Source of the DNA: an uncultured Candidatus Hydrogenedens sp.
GTDB lineage: Bacteria; Desulfobacterota_D; UBA1144
Assembly (NCBI GenBank): GCA_902609885.1
Contig: CACLTT010000003.1
Coordinates: 72,809 to 136,808, forward strand
Length of the DNA stretch: 64,000 nt
Direction of reading: 5' to 3'
Part shown: positions 40,001-49,039 of the stretch, in pieces
Layout: every line of letters begins with the position of its first letter
Position numbering within the stretch: position 1 is the first letter of the stretch
Notes under the pieces: model-generated
What the model was told of the DNA's origin: nothing
The model's input: only the letters and a program-made list of their open reading frames with translations
The model's database searches: none
Translations under genes and position numbers: made by a program

Positions 40001-40043
40001 TCATTTAATTTATTAAAAAAAATTTATTATTTATAATAAACTT

Positions 40044-41531
40044 ATGAAACTTTTTATAATCTTTGGTAATCATCAATTTCCTGAAGAAAACTTCAAAAAG
40101 TTTAAAAATGACCATAGCTTCTTCATGTGTGAAAGCATGCAAATGTGTTCAAAGTTTAATTATCATAAAAAGAAATTACTATTTATGCTCTCTTCGATGA
40201 GAGCATTTAAAGAAAATTTGATCAAGAAGAAATATAAACTAAATTATTTTAAGCTTGATGACAACAAATCCAAAAATTTTTTTTCTAGTCTTAAAACTTT
40301 AATAGAAGATTTAAAGATTAATGAAATATCCTCCTTTGAAGTTGAGAATAAATATCTTGAAAAAAAAATAATTAAATTTTTAAAAATTAAAAAAATTCAC
40401 TGGAATATAATGGAATCACCAATGTTTATAAATACAAAAGAGGAATTTAGTAATTATTTAAAAGATACCAAAAAGCCTTTAATGGCTAATTATTATAAAC
40501 AAACAAGAAAAAAACTTAATATTCTAATGGAAAAAAATGGATCTCCCACCGGTGGGAAGTGGAGCTTTGATGAAGAAAATAGAAAAAAACTTCCTAAAGA
40601 TTTAGATATACCAAAAATGTTCTTTCCAAAATCTGATCAAATAACTGAAGAGGTATCCAAAGTTATAAATAAATTTTTTCGTAATAACCCTGGTGATACT
40701 AATAATTTTTGGCTATTCAAAACCCACAATGAAGTTGAAAAAGCCCTTGATTCATTTATAGAACAAAAAATAAATTTATTTGGTGATTATGAAGACACTG
40801 TAAGCCATAAAGACAATTTCCTTTTTCATAGTGCTATGAGCCCTTATTTAAATATAGGCTTAATAACTCCCGAACTTATAATGAAAAAAGTTATAAATCA
40901 TGATATTAAAAATAAAATTAAAATTAATTCCTTAGAGGGCTTCGTCAGGCAATTAATTGGATGGAGAGAGTTTATGAGAGGAATTTATAATAATTTTGAT
41001 AAAGAATTAGAAAATAACAATTTCTTTTCACATCAAAGAGATATGAAGCAAAGCTGGTATGATGGTAATACTGGGCTTCCACCTTTAGACTTTGCAATTA
41101 AAAATGTAATTAAGTATGGTTGGTCTCACCATATTGAAAGATTAATGATTCTCTGTAACATCATGAATTTATGTGAAATCAAACCAAAAAGAGTTTATCA
41201 GTGGTTTATGGAAATGTTTGTAGATGCCTACGAATGGGTTATGAGTCCAAATGTTTTTGGAATGGGTCTTTATAGCGATGGTGGAATTTTTGCTACAAAA
41301 CCATACATATGTGGATCAAATTACTTTCTAAAGATGATGGACTTTAAAAAGGGTGATTGGTGCGAAACAATGGATGGGTTATATTGGAGATTTATTGATA
41401 AAAATAAGTCTTTTTTTAAAAGCAATCCAAGATTATCTATAATGATCAGGACTTTAAATAAAATTAATTTAGATAGAAAAAGGAGGATATTTAAAAAAGC
41501 CGAAGAATTTATTGATAAAAATACAATTTAA
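40044..41531 (+). CDS. Photolyase/cryptochrome of the FeS-BCP-related family, without Fe-S ligands
   Basis: Light-driven DNA repair or blue-light receptor flavoprotein, 495 aa, related to bacterial (6-4) photolyases (PhrB/CryB, deoxyribodipyrimidine photolyase-related). An N-terminal alpha/beta antenna domain starts FIIFGNHQF. The C-terminal FAD domain has GFVRQLIGWREFMRG, YGWSHHIERLMIL and VFGMGLYSDGGIFATKPY. From memory, PhrB binds a [4Fe-4S] cluster with a Cys in the VCDWYL helix and a CxxC plus Cys after the RMSDY stretch; here these read VYQWFM (Y385) and MMDFKKGDWC (431-440), so at least three ligands seem missing. It ends in a four-base overlap with the convergent DASH gene. Confidence 0.85.
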   Translation: MKLFIIFGNHQFPEENFKKFKNDHSFFMCESMQMCSKFNYHKKKLLFMLSSMRAFKENLIKKKYKLNYFKLDDNKSKNFFSSLKTLIEDLKINEISSFEVENKYLEKKIIKFLKIKKIHWNIMESPMFINTKEEFSNYLKDTKKPLMANYYKQTRKKLNILMEKNGSPTGGKWSFDEENRKKLPKDLDIPKMFFPKSDQITEEVSKVINKFFRNNPGDTNNFWLFKTHNEVEKALDSFIEQKINLFGDYEDTVSHKDNFLFHSAMSPYLNIGLITPELIMKKVINHDIKNKIKINSLEGFVRQLIGWREFMRGIYNNFDKELENNNFFSHQRDMKQSWYDGNTGLPPLDFAIKNVIKYGWSHHIERLMILCNIMNLCEIKPKRVYQWFMEMFVDAYEWVMSPNVFGMGLYSDGGIFATKPYICGSNYFLKMMDFKKGDWCETMDGLYWRFIDKNKSFFKSNPRLSIMIRTLNKINLDRKRRIFKKAEEFIDKNTI

Positions 41532-42733
41532 TTTTTTAGCCATTTTTTTCTATATTCAGAATTTGAATCATAAAGTAATTTTTGCTTATTTAAATTAAAC
41601 AATCTTCCACCTCTTGGATCAGTACCAACCCCAGCAATATACATCCAGTTAGAAAAATTATTCTCAGTATCATAATCAATTAAATTATTTTTAAAATAAT
41701 AGGCACCTGATAACCAATCTATATTAAGATTATAGATTAAATGACTTGCAAATATTTGACGCGCTCTATTCGATATAAATCCAGTTTTTATAAGTTGATT
41801 GTTTATAGATTGAATTAAATCGTCTTCAAACTTTATATTTATAATTGAATCTACTTTACTATTCGCTGAAATATCTGATATTCCCTTTCTAGAAAAAATT
41901 GAAGAACCATGATAGAAAGAAAGGAGTTTAAAATACTCTCTCCATAAAAGTTCAAGTTTTAACCAATATGTAGACTGATTAGATATGACTTTTTTCTCAA
42001 ATACATTAATGAAATGTAAAATTCTTCTTGGAGAGACCAGGCCTAATGATAAAGGGACAGATAGTTGAGATGATATATTGTTACCGTAAAGTTGATCCCT
42101 TGTCTCTTTATATGAGGATAGAAATTTTTTCATGTATACAATAAAACTTTTCAGAGAAAACTTCTCTATATCATATATTTGTTCTACCTTTGATTCGCAA
42201 TATTTAATCTTTGGAAAAATATTCAAACTTCTTCTGGTATTGATGGGGTTTAGAACATAATTATTTTTTTCAACAATTTTTCTGAATTTTGTAAAAGATT
42301 TTGGGAAACCATATTTATCAATAAAATACTCTTGATCAATTAAATTTGCCGACGGCTCACAAATTATTAATAAATTTGGATAATTTAAATGTAAATTTTC
42401 AATTATTTTAGATTCTGAATCGTAGCGTGGATTTTTAATAATAATTTTATCTATATCTCTTTTTTTAATCTCCGATTTAATAGTTTCTAGCAAACAATCG
42501 TTAATCCTGTAGATTGGGCAAATATTTTTTTCAATAAGTTTATTTCCTAAAGATATAGCAGAATATTTTTTAAGTTGGAATCTTTTATATGATATTTTAT
42601 CAAATTTAGTATCATCGTATTTTTTTATCCAAAGAAGAACACTAAGACTATCTCTATTATCAAATAGATTGTTAGATAAAAAAGGGTTATCATCAATTCT
42701 ATAATCATTATTAATTACTGCTAATATATTAAT
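41528..42733 (-). CDS. DASH-type cryptochrome/photolyase, apparent ATT start
   Basis: FAD photolyase of the CRY-DASH group, about 401 aa. The C-terminus is diagnostic (NLNIDWLSGAYYF, DYDTENNFSNWMYIAGVGTD, DPRGGRLFN). From TTG at 42493 it would be only 321 aa and lack the first half of its antenna domain, but the same frame stays open upstream and encodes the missing part: NILAVINNDYRIDDNPFL corresponds to the usual N-terminal WFRNDLRLHDNP region. That stretch has no ATG, GTG or TTG. An ATT at 42733, eight bases after AGGAG, is the likely start. It overlaps the DUF2256 gene by five bases; a frameshift fusion is an alternative. Confidence 0.85.
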   Translation of the reverse strand: MNILAVINNDYRIDDNPFLSNNLFDNRDSLSVLLWIKKYDDTKFDKISYKRFQLKKYSAISLGNKLIEKNICPIYRINDCLLETIKSEIKKRDIDKIIIKNPRYDSESKIIENLHLNYPNLLIICEPSANLIDQEYFIDKYGFPKSFTKFRKIVEKNNYVLNPINTRRSLNIFPKIKYCESKVEQIYDIEKFSLKSFIVYMKKFLSSYKETRDQLYGNNISSQLSVPLSLGLVSPRRILHFINVFEKKVISNQSTYWLKLELLWREYFKLLSFYHGSSIFSRKGISDISANSKVDSIINIKFEDDLIQSINNQLIKTGFISNRARQIFASHLIYNLNIDWLSGAYYFKNNLIDYDTENNFSNWMYIAGVGTDPRGGRLFNLNKQKLLYDSNSEYRKKWLKN

Positions 42734-42851
42734 TCTTACTTCTCCTACATTTCTTACTACAATATTTAACCTGGTCCCAGATTTTATTCCATTTCTTTCT
42801 TATTTCAAATTCTCTTTTACATACAGGGCAAATTTTAGATTTTTTCTTCAT
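42729..42851 (-). CDS. DUF2256 small zinc-finger protein
   Basis: A 40-residue basic protein with two cysteine pairs (KICPVCKREF and VKYCSKKCRRS) around RKKWNKIWDQ, the pattern of the DUF2256 family, probably binding one zinc ion. Function is unknown. From memory, DUF2256 genes are often beside DASH cryptochromes, as here. The frame is open further upstream, but that part is antisense to the M42 peptidase and unlike the family, so the ATG at 42851 is chosen. Confidence 0.85.
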   Translation of the reverse strand: MKKKSKICPVCKREFEIRKKWNKIWDQVKYCSKKCRRSKN

Positions 42852-42921
42852 AATATCTAAATTATCTAATTTTATTAAATATTCCTCTTTTTCTAAATAA
42901 AATCTTATATATAATAAGAAC

Positions 42922-43959
42922 ATGGATTTAGAATTACTAAAAGAACTTTGTGATACACCAGGTGTACCAGGATTAGAAGATGAAATTGCCAAAATTGTCC
43001 AAAATAATATTTTAAATTTATGCCAATCACATGAAATTGATGCCATGGGTAATAATATTTTTACAGTTAATAAAAAAATTGAAAAAGCCCCAACAATATT
43101 AGTGGATGCACATATGGATGAAGTTGGATTTTTAGTCTCTAATATAGAGAATAATGGAATGATAAGAGTTATAGCTCTGGGCGGTATTGATCCAAAATTA
43201 TTTTACGGTCAAAGACTTACTATTTGGGGAAAAAAAGCCATTGAAGCTACTGTTGCTGCAATACCTCCTCATATTTCGAATAAAAGTGACGCTATTACTC
43301 AAGTCGAAGATTGTATCATTGACACTGGTTTAAAAGATAAAGATGTTTTAAAATTCATCAATATTGGCGATCAAATAACATTCTCAACTAATTGCGAAAT
43401 AGGTTATGACAGAGTTTTGTCAAAAGCATTAGATGATCGTGTTGGACTTTTTGTTTTAATTGAAGCAGTAAAGGTTTTATCTAAAAAGAAATTAAATTGT
43501 AATTTTACAGTATCCGCTTCTGTACAGGAAGAAATGGGGCTTAGAGGTGCTAGAATAATTAATTCAAAAGTTAATCCAGATTTTTCTATTGCCTTAGAAG
43601 GAACTGTTTCCAATGATTTGCTAGGAGTTCCAAGTTATAAATCATTAGCAAGTCTTGATAATGGTCCAGAAATAAGAATTTCAGATAAATATTTAATAGC
43701 TGATAGGAAATTAAATAGCTTTATAGAATCCATTGCAAAGAAGAAAAAAATACCCTATCAATTAACTGCTAAGAATGCTGGTGGAACCAACTCAACTGCT
43801 TTTCAAGTTACAGGTAATGGTTCGAAAGCTACTGTCTTGTCTGTCCCTGTAAGATATTTACATAGTCCAAGCTCAATTTGTAAAATTAAGGATATTAAAA
43901 ATACTATTTCATTATTAGTAGAAATAGTTACTAAAATTAATACATTTAAAAATGTTTGA
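42922..43959 (+). CDS. M42 family metallopeptidase (glutamyl aminopeptidase type)
   Basis: Cytoplasmic dinuclear-metal aminopeptidase of family M42 (PepA/FrvX/TET-like), 345 aa. Metal ligands are in DAHMDEVGFLV, SKALDDRVGLFV, VQEEMGLRGAR (catalytic Glu-Glu) and YLHSPSSICK. The N-terminal stretch LCDTPGVPGLEDEI is family-typical. Such enzymes form large dodecameric shells that trim peptides. It is divergent from the DUF2256 gene and overlaps the next gene by eight bases. Confidence 0.93.
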   Translation: MDLELLKELCDTPGVPGLEDEIAKIVQNNILNLCQSHEIDAMGNNIFTVNKKIEKAPTILVDAHMDEVGFLVSNIENNGMIRVIALGGIDPKLFYGQRLTIWGKKAIEATVAAIPPHISNKSDAITQVEDCIIDTGLKDKDVLKFINIGDQITFSTNCEIGYDRVLSKALDDRVGLFVLIEAVKVLSKKKLNCNFTVSASVQEEMGLRGARIINSKVNPDFSIALEGTVSNDLLGVPSYKSLASLDNGPEIRISDKYLIADRKLNSFIESIAKKKKIPYQLTAKNAGGTNSTAFQVTGNGSKATVLSVPVRYLHSPSSICKIKDIKNTISLLVEIVTKINTFKNV

Positions 43960-44254
43960 TAATTACATATTTTCATTACTTAAAGAGGCTATATCTAGAT
44001 GCAATCTCAAACTAACTGAAGAATTAAAAGCCATATATAAAATCAAATATAATGAGCTTAGAATTGATCTTCAAGATGTGTCATTGTTAGAGACTATTTC
44101 AAATGATGATAAAGATGAACTTATTGAAAAAATATCAAAAAAAATAACCTCTGTTAATGAAGATCAAAAAGTCATAGAGGTTTTTTTTCATGAAGTTACA
44201 GAAACTATTGATTATGTTTATAATCTTATAATAAGTAAACAATTAGGCGGGTAA
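43952..44254 (+). CDS. Protein of unknown function
   Basis: Not recognised. A 100-residue, soluble, probably all-helical protein with alternating charged and hydrophobic residues (KLTEELKAIYKIKYNELRIDLQD; DDKDELIEKISKKI) and no cysteine pairs or signal peptide. Its start lies inside the end of the M42 peptidase gene (eight-base overlap), so the two are likely cotranslated. It stands 54 bases before the nuo operon. Confidence 0.6.
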   Translation: MFDNYIFSLLKEAISRCNLKLTEELKAIYKIKYNELRIDLQDVSLLETISNDDKDELIEKISKKITSVNEDQKVIEVFFHEVTETIDYVYNLIISKQLGG

Positions 44255-44278
44255 GACAACTAAAAATTGATTTTAGCC

Positions 44279-44284
44279 TATTAT
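44279..44284 (+). promoter_or_regulatory. Possible -10 element for the nuo operon
   Basis: The 54-base gap before nuoA holds TATTAT about 25 bases upstream of the ATG, but no good -35 at 16-18 bases. A short AT-only hairpin (CTAAAA with TTTTAG) sits just before it and may be the end of the upstream transcript. Weak evidence, recorded because this gap is the only room for a nuo promoter. Confidence 0.22.
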
Positions 44285-44308
44285 CAGTAAAAATATTAAA
44301 CAATTGCT

Positions 44309-44671
44309 ATGAATTATTACCCTTACTTTTTAATAATTTTTGTATTGATTCTTTCTTTACCACTCGTTATGATTTTGACTTCAAAAATCGTAAGATTTAT
44401 AGCTGGATATACCAATCAAACCTCAGATAGTATTTATGAATGTGGAGAACCGAGCGTAGAAAATTCATGGACAAAAATTCCAATAGGTTATTTTAAAGTA
44501 GCCCTAATTTTTATATTATTTGACATTGAACTTGTATTTGTTTTTCCATGGATTTTAAGCTTAAGTAATCCTTCACCAGAAATCTATTTATCATTTATAA
44601 CTTTTATTGTTATTCTTTTCCTTGGTTGGATATATGCTTATAAAAAGGGGTTCTTAAAATGGGAGATGTAA
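44309..44671 (+). CDS. nuoA: NADH-quinone oxidoreductase subunit A
   Basis: Membrane subunit of complex I, 120 aa, three helices. The conserved loop [12 protein letters not shown] and the stretch [23 protein letters not shown] are diagnostic; the Glu and Asp in FDIELVF take part in quinone coupling. First gene of the nuo operon, overlapping nuoBC by 13 bases. Confidence 0.96.
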   Translation: MNYYPYFLIIFVLILSLPLVMILTSKIVRFIAGYTNQTSDSIYECGEPSVENSWTKIPIGYFKVALIFILFDIELVFVFPWILSLSNPSPEIYLSFITFIVILFLGWIYAYKKGFLKWEM

Positions 44672-45645
44672 AAAAAACATTAAAAGACATAGGGTCTTTT
44701 ATGAAGCTTCCTGGAGCTAATTTATTTATTACAAAGACTGCAGATCTATTCAATTGGGCAAATAAATCAAGTCTTTGGCCTCTTTCTTTCGGTTTAGCCT
44801 GTTGTGCAATTGAGATGATGGCAACTTTTTCGTCTAGATATGATCTTGATAGATTAGGAATGATAACAAGAGCATCCCCCAGACAAGCTGATTTAATGAT
44901 TGTGGCTGGAACCGTTACTGTGAAAATGGGTGAAAGAATTAAAACTCTATATGATCAGATGACAGGTCCGAAGTGGGTAATTGCTGCTGGAAGCTGCGCA
45001 ATATCCGGTGATCATTATAGACATGTTTACAGTGTAGTACCAGGAGTTGATTGGATAATTCCAGTTGATGTATACGTACCTGGTTGTCCTCCTACCCCAG
45101 AAGCCTTTATTGATGGAATTATGGAATTACAAAATATAATTTCTAATGGTAAAAGTAATCCAACATTCAATTCTGTGGATTCGGAGAGGCCTAACATAGA
45201 TGAGATTAAGGTTAAGAAAAAAGAAATATTATTTAACGAAAACTTTATTGATGGACTTTCTCTAATTAATAAATGCAAAGAAATTAAATCTGAAGGCTAT
45301 GATTATATTAATTTTATTACCGCAACCGATTTTGAAGATAGCCTTGTTTTAACTTATTTATTTACAAAAAATAATAATAATGAAAAAGTTGAAATAAATG
45401 TAAAGCTGGATTCATCAAAGAAAATTGACTCAATAACTCAAATCTATCCAGGTGCCGAGTGGCAAGAACGAGAAGTTTTTGACATGTTCGGTATAGAATT
45501 TAAAAATCACCCTAAACTTGAAAGAATTTTAATGCCAGATGATTGGGTTGGATATCCACTTCTAAAAGATTATAAAATGGAACAAGCAAAATTACCTTAT
45601 AGACCATCGAGAGAGGATTATGAATCTTGGAAAACAAAATTATAG
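44659..45645 (+). CDS. nuoBC: Fused NADH-quinone oxidoreductase subunits B and C
   Basis: A 328-aa fusion of two peripheral-arm subunits. Residues about 15-165 are NuoB, which holds the terminal cluster N2: tandem Cys in [10 protein letters not shown], then GSCAISG and [11 protein letters not shown]. After a linker (about 165-215) comes a shortened NuoC with [19 protein letters not shown] and [18 protein letters not shown]. There is no stop or start between the parts, so the fusion is genuine. It overlaps nuoA and nuoD. Confidence 0.94.
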   Translation: MGDVKKTLKDIGSFMKLPGANLFITKTADLFNWANKSSLWPLSFGLACCAIEMMATFSSRYDLDRLGMITRASPRQADLMIVAGTVTVKMGERIKTLYDQMTGPKWVIAAGSCAISGDHYRHVYSVVPGVDWIIPVDVYVPGCPPTPEAFIDGIMELQNIISNGKSNPTFNSVDSERPNIDEIKVKKKEILFNENFIDGLSLINKCKEIKSEGYDYINFITATDFEDSLVLTYLFTKNNNNEKVEINVKLDSSKKIDSITQIYPGAEWQEREVFDMFGIEFKNHPKLERILMPDDWVGYPLLKDYKMEQAKLPYRPSREDYESWKTKL

Positions 45646-46769
45646 AAAAAGATTTTGGTGATCTCGCTTTAAATATGGGACCGCAACATCCTTCAACACA
45701 CGGTGTATTTAGACTAAAATTACACTTAGAAGGTGAAAGAATTAATCATGTGGAATCATACTTAGGATATTTGCATAGAGGTGTTGAAAAATTATCAGAA
45801 AATCTTGATTATGATATGATCCCCCCTGTTTTAGAAAGAGATGACTATCTTTCACCTACTTCGAATTCTTTGGGGTTTATTAATACAATTGAGGAAATGT
45901 GTAATATTGAGGTGCCTGAACGTGCATCTTATTTAAGAGTTTTAATCGCAGAGATGCAAAGAATTAGTTCTCATTTAGTAGCTTTAGGAACATATGGATT
46001 AGATTTAGGAGGTGCTTTAGGGGGTGGAGCTAGTTTGTTTCTATATTGTTTTAGGGAAAGAGAAAAAATATTAGATGTACTTGAAACCATAACTGGAACC
46101 AGATTTCATACTAATATGAATCAAGTTGGAGGTGTGCGTTATGATGTAAACGAAGAATCTTTGAAAAAAACACATGAATTAATAGAGTATTTAAAACCAA
46201 AACTTACTGAATATTTTGATGTTATTTCTAATGATGAAATTTTCATGCAAAGAACAAAAAATATAGGTGTTATTTCAAAAGATCTAGTTCTATCATCTGG
46301 CGGATCAGGGCCTGTAGCAAGAGGTTCTGGTATTAATTATGATATTCGCAAGAATAATTCATATGAAGTATATGATAATTTTTCATTCGAAATTCCAATG
46401 GGTTCGAATGGAGATTCCTATGATAGAACTATTGTAAGAATGAAAGAAACTTTAGAGTCCATTAAAATTATAGAACAAGTTTTAAGTTCTCTTCCTGAGG
46501 GAGCTTTATGCTCTCGTAAACCATTAAAGAGTGCAAAACTTTTAAAGCCACCCAAAGGGTCTCATTATAAAGCAATTGAATCTCCAAGAGGGGAATTAGG
46601 CTTTTTTATTGTATCTGATGGTAGCTCAATGCCTTATAGAATGAAAATCAGAGCACCCTCTTTTAGTAACTTATCAATTGTGGAAAAATTGTTGCCCGGT
46701 ACTTATATTGCCGATGCGGTTGTCATATTGGGATCTCTTGATCCTGTATTTGGAGATGTTGATAGATAA
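45627..46769 (+). CDS. nuoD: NADH-quinone oxidoreductase subunit D
   Basis: Catalytic 49-kDa-type subunit forming the quinone site with NuoB, 380 aa. Motifs are [57 protein letters not shown] and the C-terminal [25 protein letters not shown]. The start is TTG at 45627 (MENKII), with GAGAGGA nine bases upstream, inside the end of nuoBC. The stop overlaps nuoH by one base. Confidence 0.96.
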   Translation: MENKIIEKDFGDLALNMGPQHPSTHGVFRLKLHLEGERINHVESYLGYLHRGVEKLSENLDYDMIPPVLERDDYLSPTSNSLGFINTIEEMCNIEVPERASYLRVLIAEMQRISSHLVALGTYGLDLGGALGGGASLFLYCFREREKILDVLETITGTRFHTNMNQVGGVRYDVNEESLKKTHELIEYLKPKLTEYFDVISNDEIFMQRTKNIGVISKDLVLSSGGSGPVARGSGINYDIRKNNSYEVYDNFSFEIPMGSNGDSYDRTIVRMKETLESIKIIEQVLSSLPEGALCSRKPLKSAKLLKPPKGSHYKAIESPRGELGFFIVSDGSSMPYRMKIRAPSFSNLSIVEKLLPGTYIADAVVILGSLDPVFGDVDR

Positions 46770-47736
46770 TGGGAATTTTTATCGAGTTTGCTCTTCCAAT
46801 ATTCAAAACTATTTCTATATTAATTTTGATTGTCGCCTATTTGGTCTGGTTGGAAAGAAAAGTTGCTGCAAAAATGCAATCGCGAATTGGACCATATTTA
46901 GTTGGCAAGCCTCATGGATTATTACAGCCGCTTGCGGATGCTTTAAAACTAATGCTTAAAGATGATTCTAGTCCTAAAAATTCAGATAGACTACTCTTCA
47001 ATTTTGGACCTATATGGGTTATGGTTGTAAGCCTTGCATCTTTTGCTTTACTTCCTTTTATTTTTGATAATCAAATGATTAACACAAATCTAGCACTTAT
47101 GCTTTTTATTGCTATTAGTTCTTTAATTATTGTAGGAATCTTCATAGCCGGATGGTCTTCTAATAATAAATTTGCTTTAATATCGGTTATTAGAATAATT
47201 GCACAAATTATCTCATATGAGATACCACTTATTATAACTCTATTAGTACCATGTATAATTATGGGGAGTCTTGGTTTTAGTGAGATTATAAGTTATCAGA
47301 AAAATTCTTGGTTTATTTTCTATCCCATAATCGGACAAATTACCTTTATAATCTTTTTTATTTCCTCTTTAGCTGAAGGCAACAGAATACCATTTGATTT
47401 ATCCGAGGCAGAATCAGAATTGGTTTCAGGATATACAACTGAATATTCGGGTATCAAATTTGCTCTATTTTATTTAGCTGAATATGTTCATCTATTTGGG
47501 ATTTCAGTCTTGGGGTCTATTATTTTTTAGGTGGGCCTAATGGTTTTTTCTTTGAAAGTAATTTTTTAATAATCATAAAAGCACTAATTTTATTTACAGT
47601 AGTATTGTTTGTAAGATGGAGTTTTTTTAGAATTAGAATTGATCAATTGCTAAAATTCAATTGGAATAATTTAATACCAATATCGTTTTTACTACTTTTA
47701 GCATCTTGTGTTTTAAAATATTATATGGATATGTAA
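46769..47736 (+). CDS. nuoH: NADH-quinone oxidoreductase subunit H, frameshifted as read
   Basis: Membrane subunit linking the quinone site to the proton channels. The first frame (46769-47530, 253 aa) has LVWLERKVAAKMQSRIGP, GLLQPLADALKLMLKDD, and AEGNRIPFDLSEAESELVSGY. It stops at TAG right after a run of six T (47523-47528). One more T continues the protein as FLGGPNGFFFESNFLIIIKA, VRWSFFRIRIDQLLKFNWNN and a last helix ending at 47736, the normal NuoH C-terminus, for a total near 322 aa. Read as is, the last two helices are lost. A sequencing indel, slippage, or a recent mutation are all possible. Confidence 0.9.
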
Positions 47737-47738
47737 TT

Positions 47739-48233
47739 ATGAAAATTATAAAAATATTTAGAAATATATTAAGAAATTTAAAGTTCACAATGAGTAATAT
47801 TACCAAAGGATCTGTTACTCTTAGCTATCCTGATGAAAAAAGAGAAATGCCTAACAAACTACGTATAGGTACTTTTGGGTTGACTGAAAATAATGAAACT
47901 GGTGAAGAGAATTGTATAGCATGTAAACTCTGTGAGAAAATATGTCCTTCTAATATAATTGATATTGAAATTGAGAAGCGAGATGGAAGAGGTTTTGCGA
48001 AAAGTTTTTTCCTTGATCTTCAGAGTTGTATACAATGTGAGCTATGCGTTCAGATTTGTCCTGTTGATGCTATTATAATGATGAGAGTTCCGGCTAAACC
48101 TGTTACTCTTCGATCAGATCTTTATTTAACAAAATCAAAAATGATGAATAATGCTAAAATTTATGATGAGTCATGGGCAAAAGGAAGTTTATTGCAAGAG
48201 TCCCATAAACCTAGAATAAAGGATAACAAGTAA
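47739..48233 (+). CDS. nuoI: NADH-quinone oxidoreductase subunit I
   Basis: Ferredoxin-like subunit (164 aa) with two [4Fe-4S] clusters, N6a and N6b, from CIACKLCEKICP and CIQCELCVQICP. The upstream RIGTFGLTENNETGEENC and N-terminal amphipathic helix are typical. The ATG at 47739 is chosen because it follows the restored nuoH stop by two bases; a frame start at 47706 would lie inside nuoH. The stop overlaps nuoJ by one base. Confidence 0.95.
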   Translation: MKIIKIFRNILRNLKFTMSNITKGSVTLSYPDEKREMPNKLRIGTFGLTENNETGEENCIACKLCEKICPSNIIDIEIEKRDGRGFAKSFFLDLQSCIQCELCVQICPVDAIIMMRVPAKPVTLRSDLYLTKSKMMNNAKIYDESWAKGSLLQESHKPRIKDNK

Positions 48234-48742
48234 TGATAAGTACCCTCGTGATAATATTTTCAGTTTTAGCAGTTTTATCAGCTTTAATGTGTTCTTTAAG
48301 TGCTAAAATAATTAGAACAACATTTTTCTTTGGTGTCACTCTTTTTCTTATATCATTTGTTTTTATATCTATTGGATCAACAATGTTAGGTATAATCCAA
48401 ATTCTTCTATATACAGGTGGAACTTTAATTCTTTTCCTGTTTGCTGTCATATTGACAGCAGATTGGGACTATAATATCCTTTCTCAAACATTTAGCTCGC
48501 CAATTAAAGCATTAATAATATCTTTCTTTTTTTTTCTAATTACATCATATGTTTTTACAAATTCAGAAATAATGAAAAACTTGTCATTAAACTTCAAATT
48601 AGATTATGTACCTAGCTCAGAAACGATAAGCACAACACTGTTTAAAGAGTGGTATCCACTTTTGGAAATTGCTTCAATTTTACTTTTAGGAACAATAATT
48701 GGATGCCTGACATTACTAAAGCTACGCAAGGGAGATTCTTAA
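48233..48742 (+). CDS. nuoJ: NADH-quinone oxidoreductase subunit J
   Basis: Membrane subunit of complex I, 169 aa with five hydrophobic helices. The third helix has the conserved TMLGIIQILLYTGGTLILFLFAVIL that carries the pi-bulge. It shares one base with nuoI and its TAA overlaps the nuoK ATG (TAATG). Confidence 0.93.
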   Translation: MISTLVIIFSVLAVLSALMCSLSAKIIRTTFFFGVTLFLISFVFISIGSTMLGIIQILLYTGGTLILFLFAVILTADWDYNILSQTFSSPIKALIISFFFFLITSYVFTNSEIMKNLSLNFKLDYVPSSETISTTLFKEWYPLLEIASILLLGTIIGCLTLLKLRKGDS

Positions 48743-49038
48743 TGTTTTGGATACTAATCTATTCTGCATTATTAATATCTTCATTGGGTATCTTTATGCT
48801 TTTAAGCAAAAAACATATTTTATCTTTATTAATTGGCATAGAACTAATTTTAAATGGAATTAATCTAATATTTATAGTATTAGCCAAATCTCATCAGTCT
48901 TACCTTGCAGATATTTTAATAATGTTCATTCTGGTTATAACCGCTTGTGAAGTAGCTGTAGGATTAGCAATATTTATTCTCAATCAAAGACTGAACAAGA
49001 CTATTGACATTGGTGATTTAAAAGCCTTAAAGGATTAA
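48742..49038 (+). CDS. nuoK: NADH-quinone oxidoreductase subunit K
   Basis: Three-helix membrane subunit, 98 aa, MrpC-like. Conserved acidic residues lie in SLLIGIELILNGINLIF and in ILVITACEVAVGLAIFI, both part of the proton path. The start at 48742 overlaps the nuoJ stop; an upstream in-frame ATG at 48649 lies in nuoJ and is unlike the family, so it is rejected. Confidence 0.95.
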   Translation: MFWILIYSALLISSLGIFMLLSKKHILSLLIGIELILNGINLIFIVLAKSHQSYLADILIMFILVITACEVAVGLAIFILNQRLNKTIDIGDLKALKD

Positions 49039-49039
49039 A

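Noticed and set aside
40001-40043. Possible terminator or promoter between the PTPS-like and photolyase genes
   Set aside because: The gap is almost only A and T with no stable hairpin and no -35/-10 pair that could be told from background.
42852-43046. Longer version of the DUF2256 gene starting at 43046
   Set aside because: The extra 65 residues are antisense to the conserved start of the M42 peptidase and do not resemble DUF2256 proteins, which begin shortly before the first Cys pair.
47706-47738. Upstream start of nuoI at 47706
   Set aside because: These 33 bases encode the final residues of the restored nuoH frame; ATG at 47739 gives the normal NuoI N-terminus.
48649-48741. Upstream start of nuoK at 48649
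   Set aside because: Lies inside the last helix of nuoJ and adds 31 residues unlike NuoK; ATG at 48742 overlaps the nuoJ stop as in other coupled genes here.
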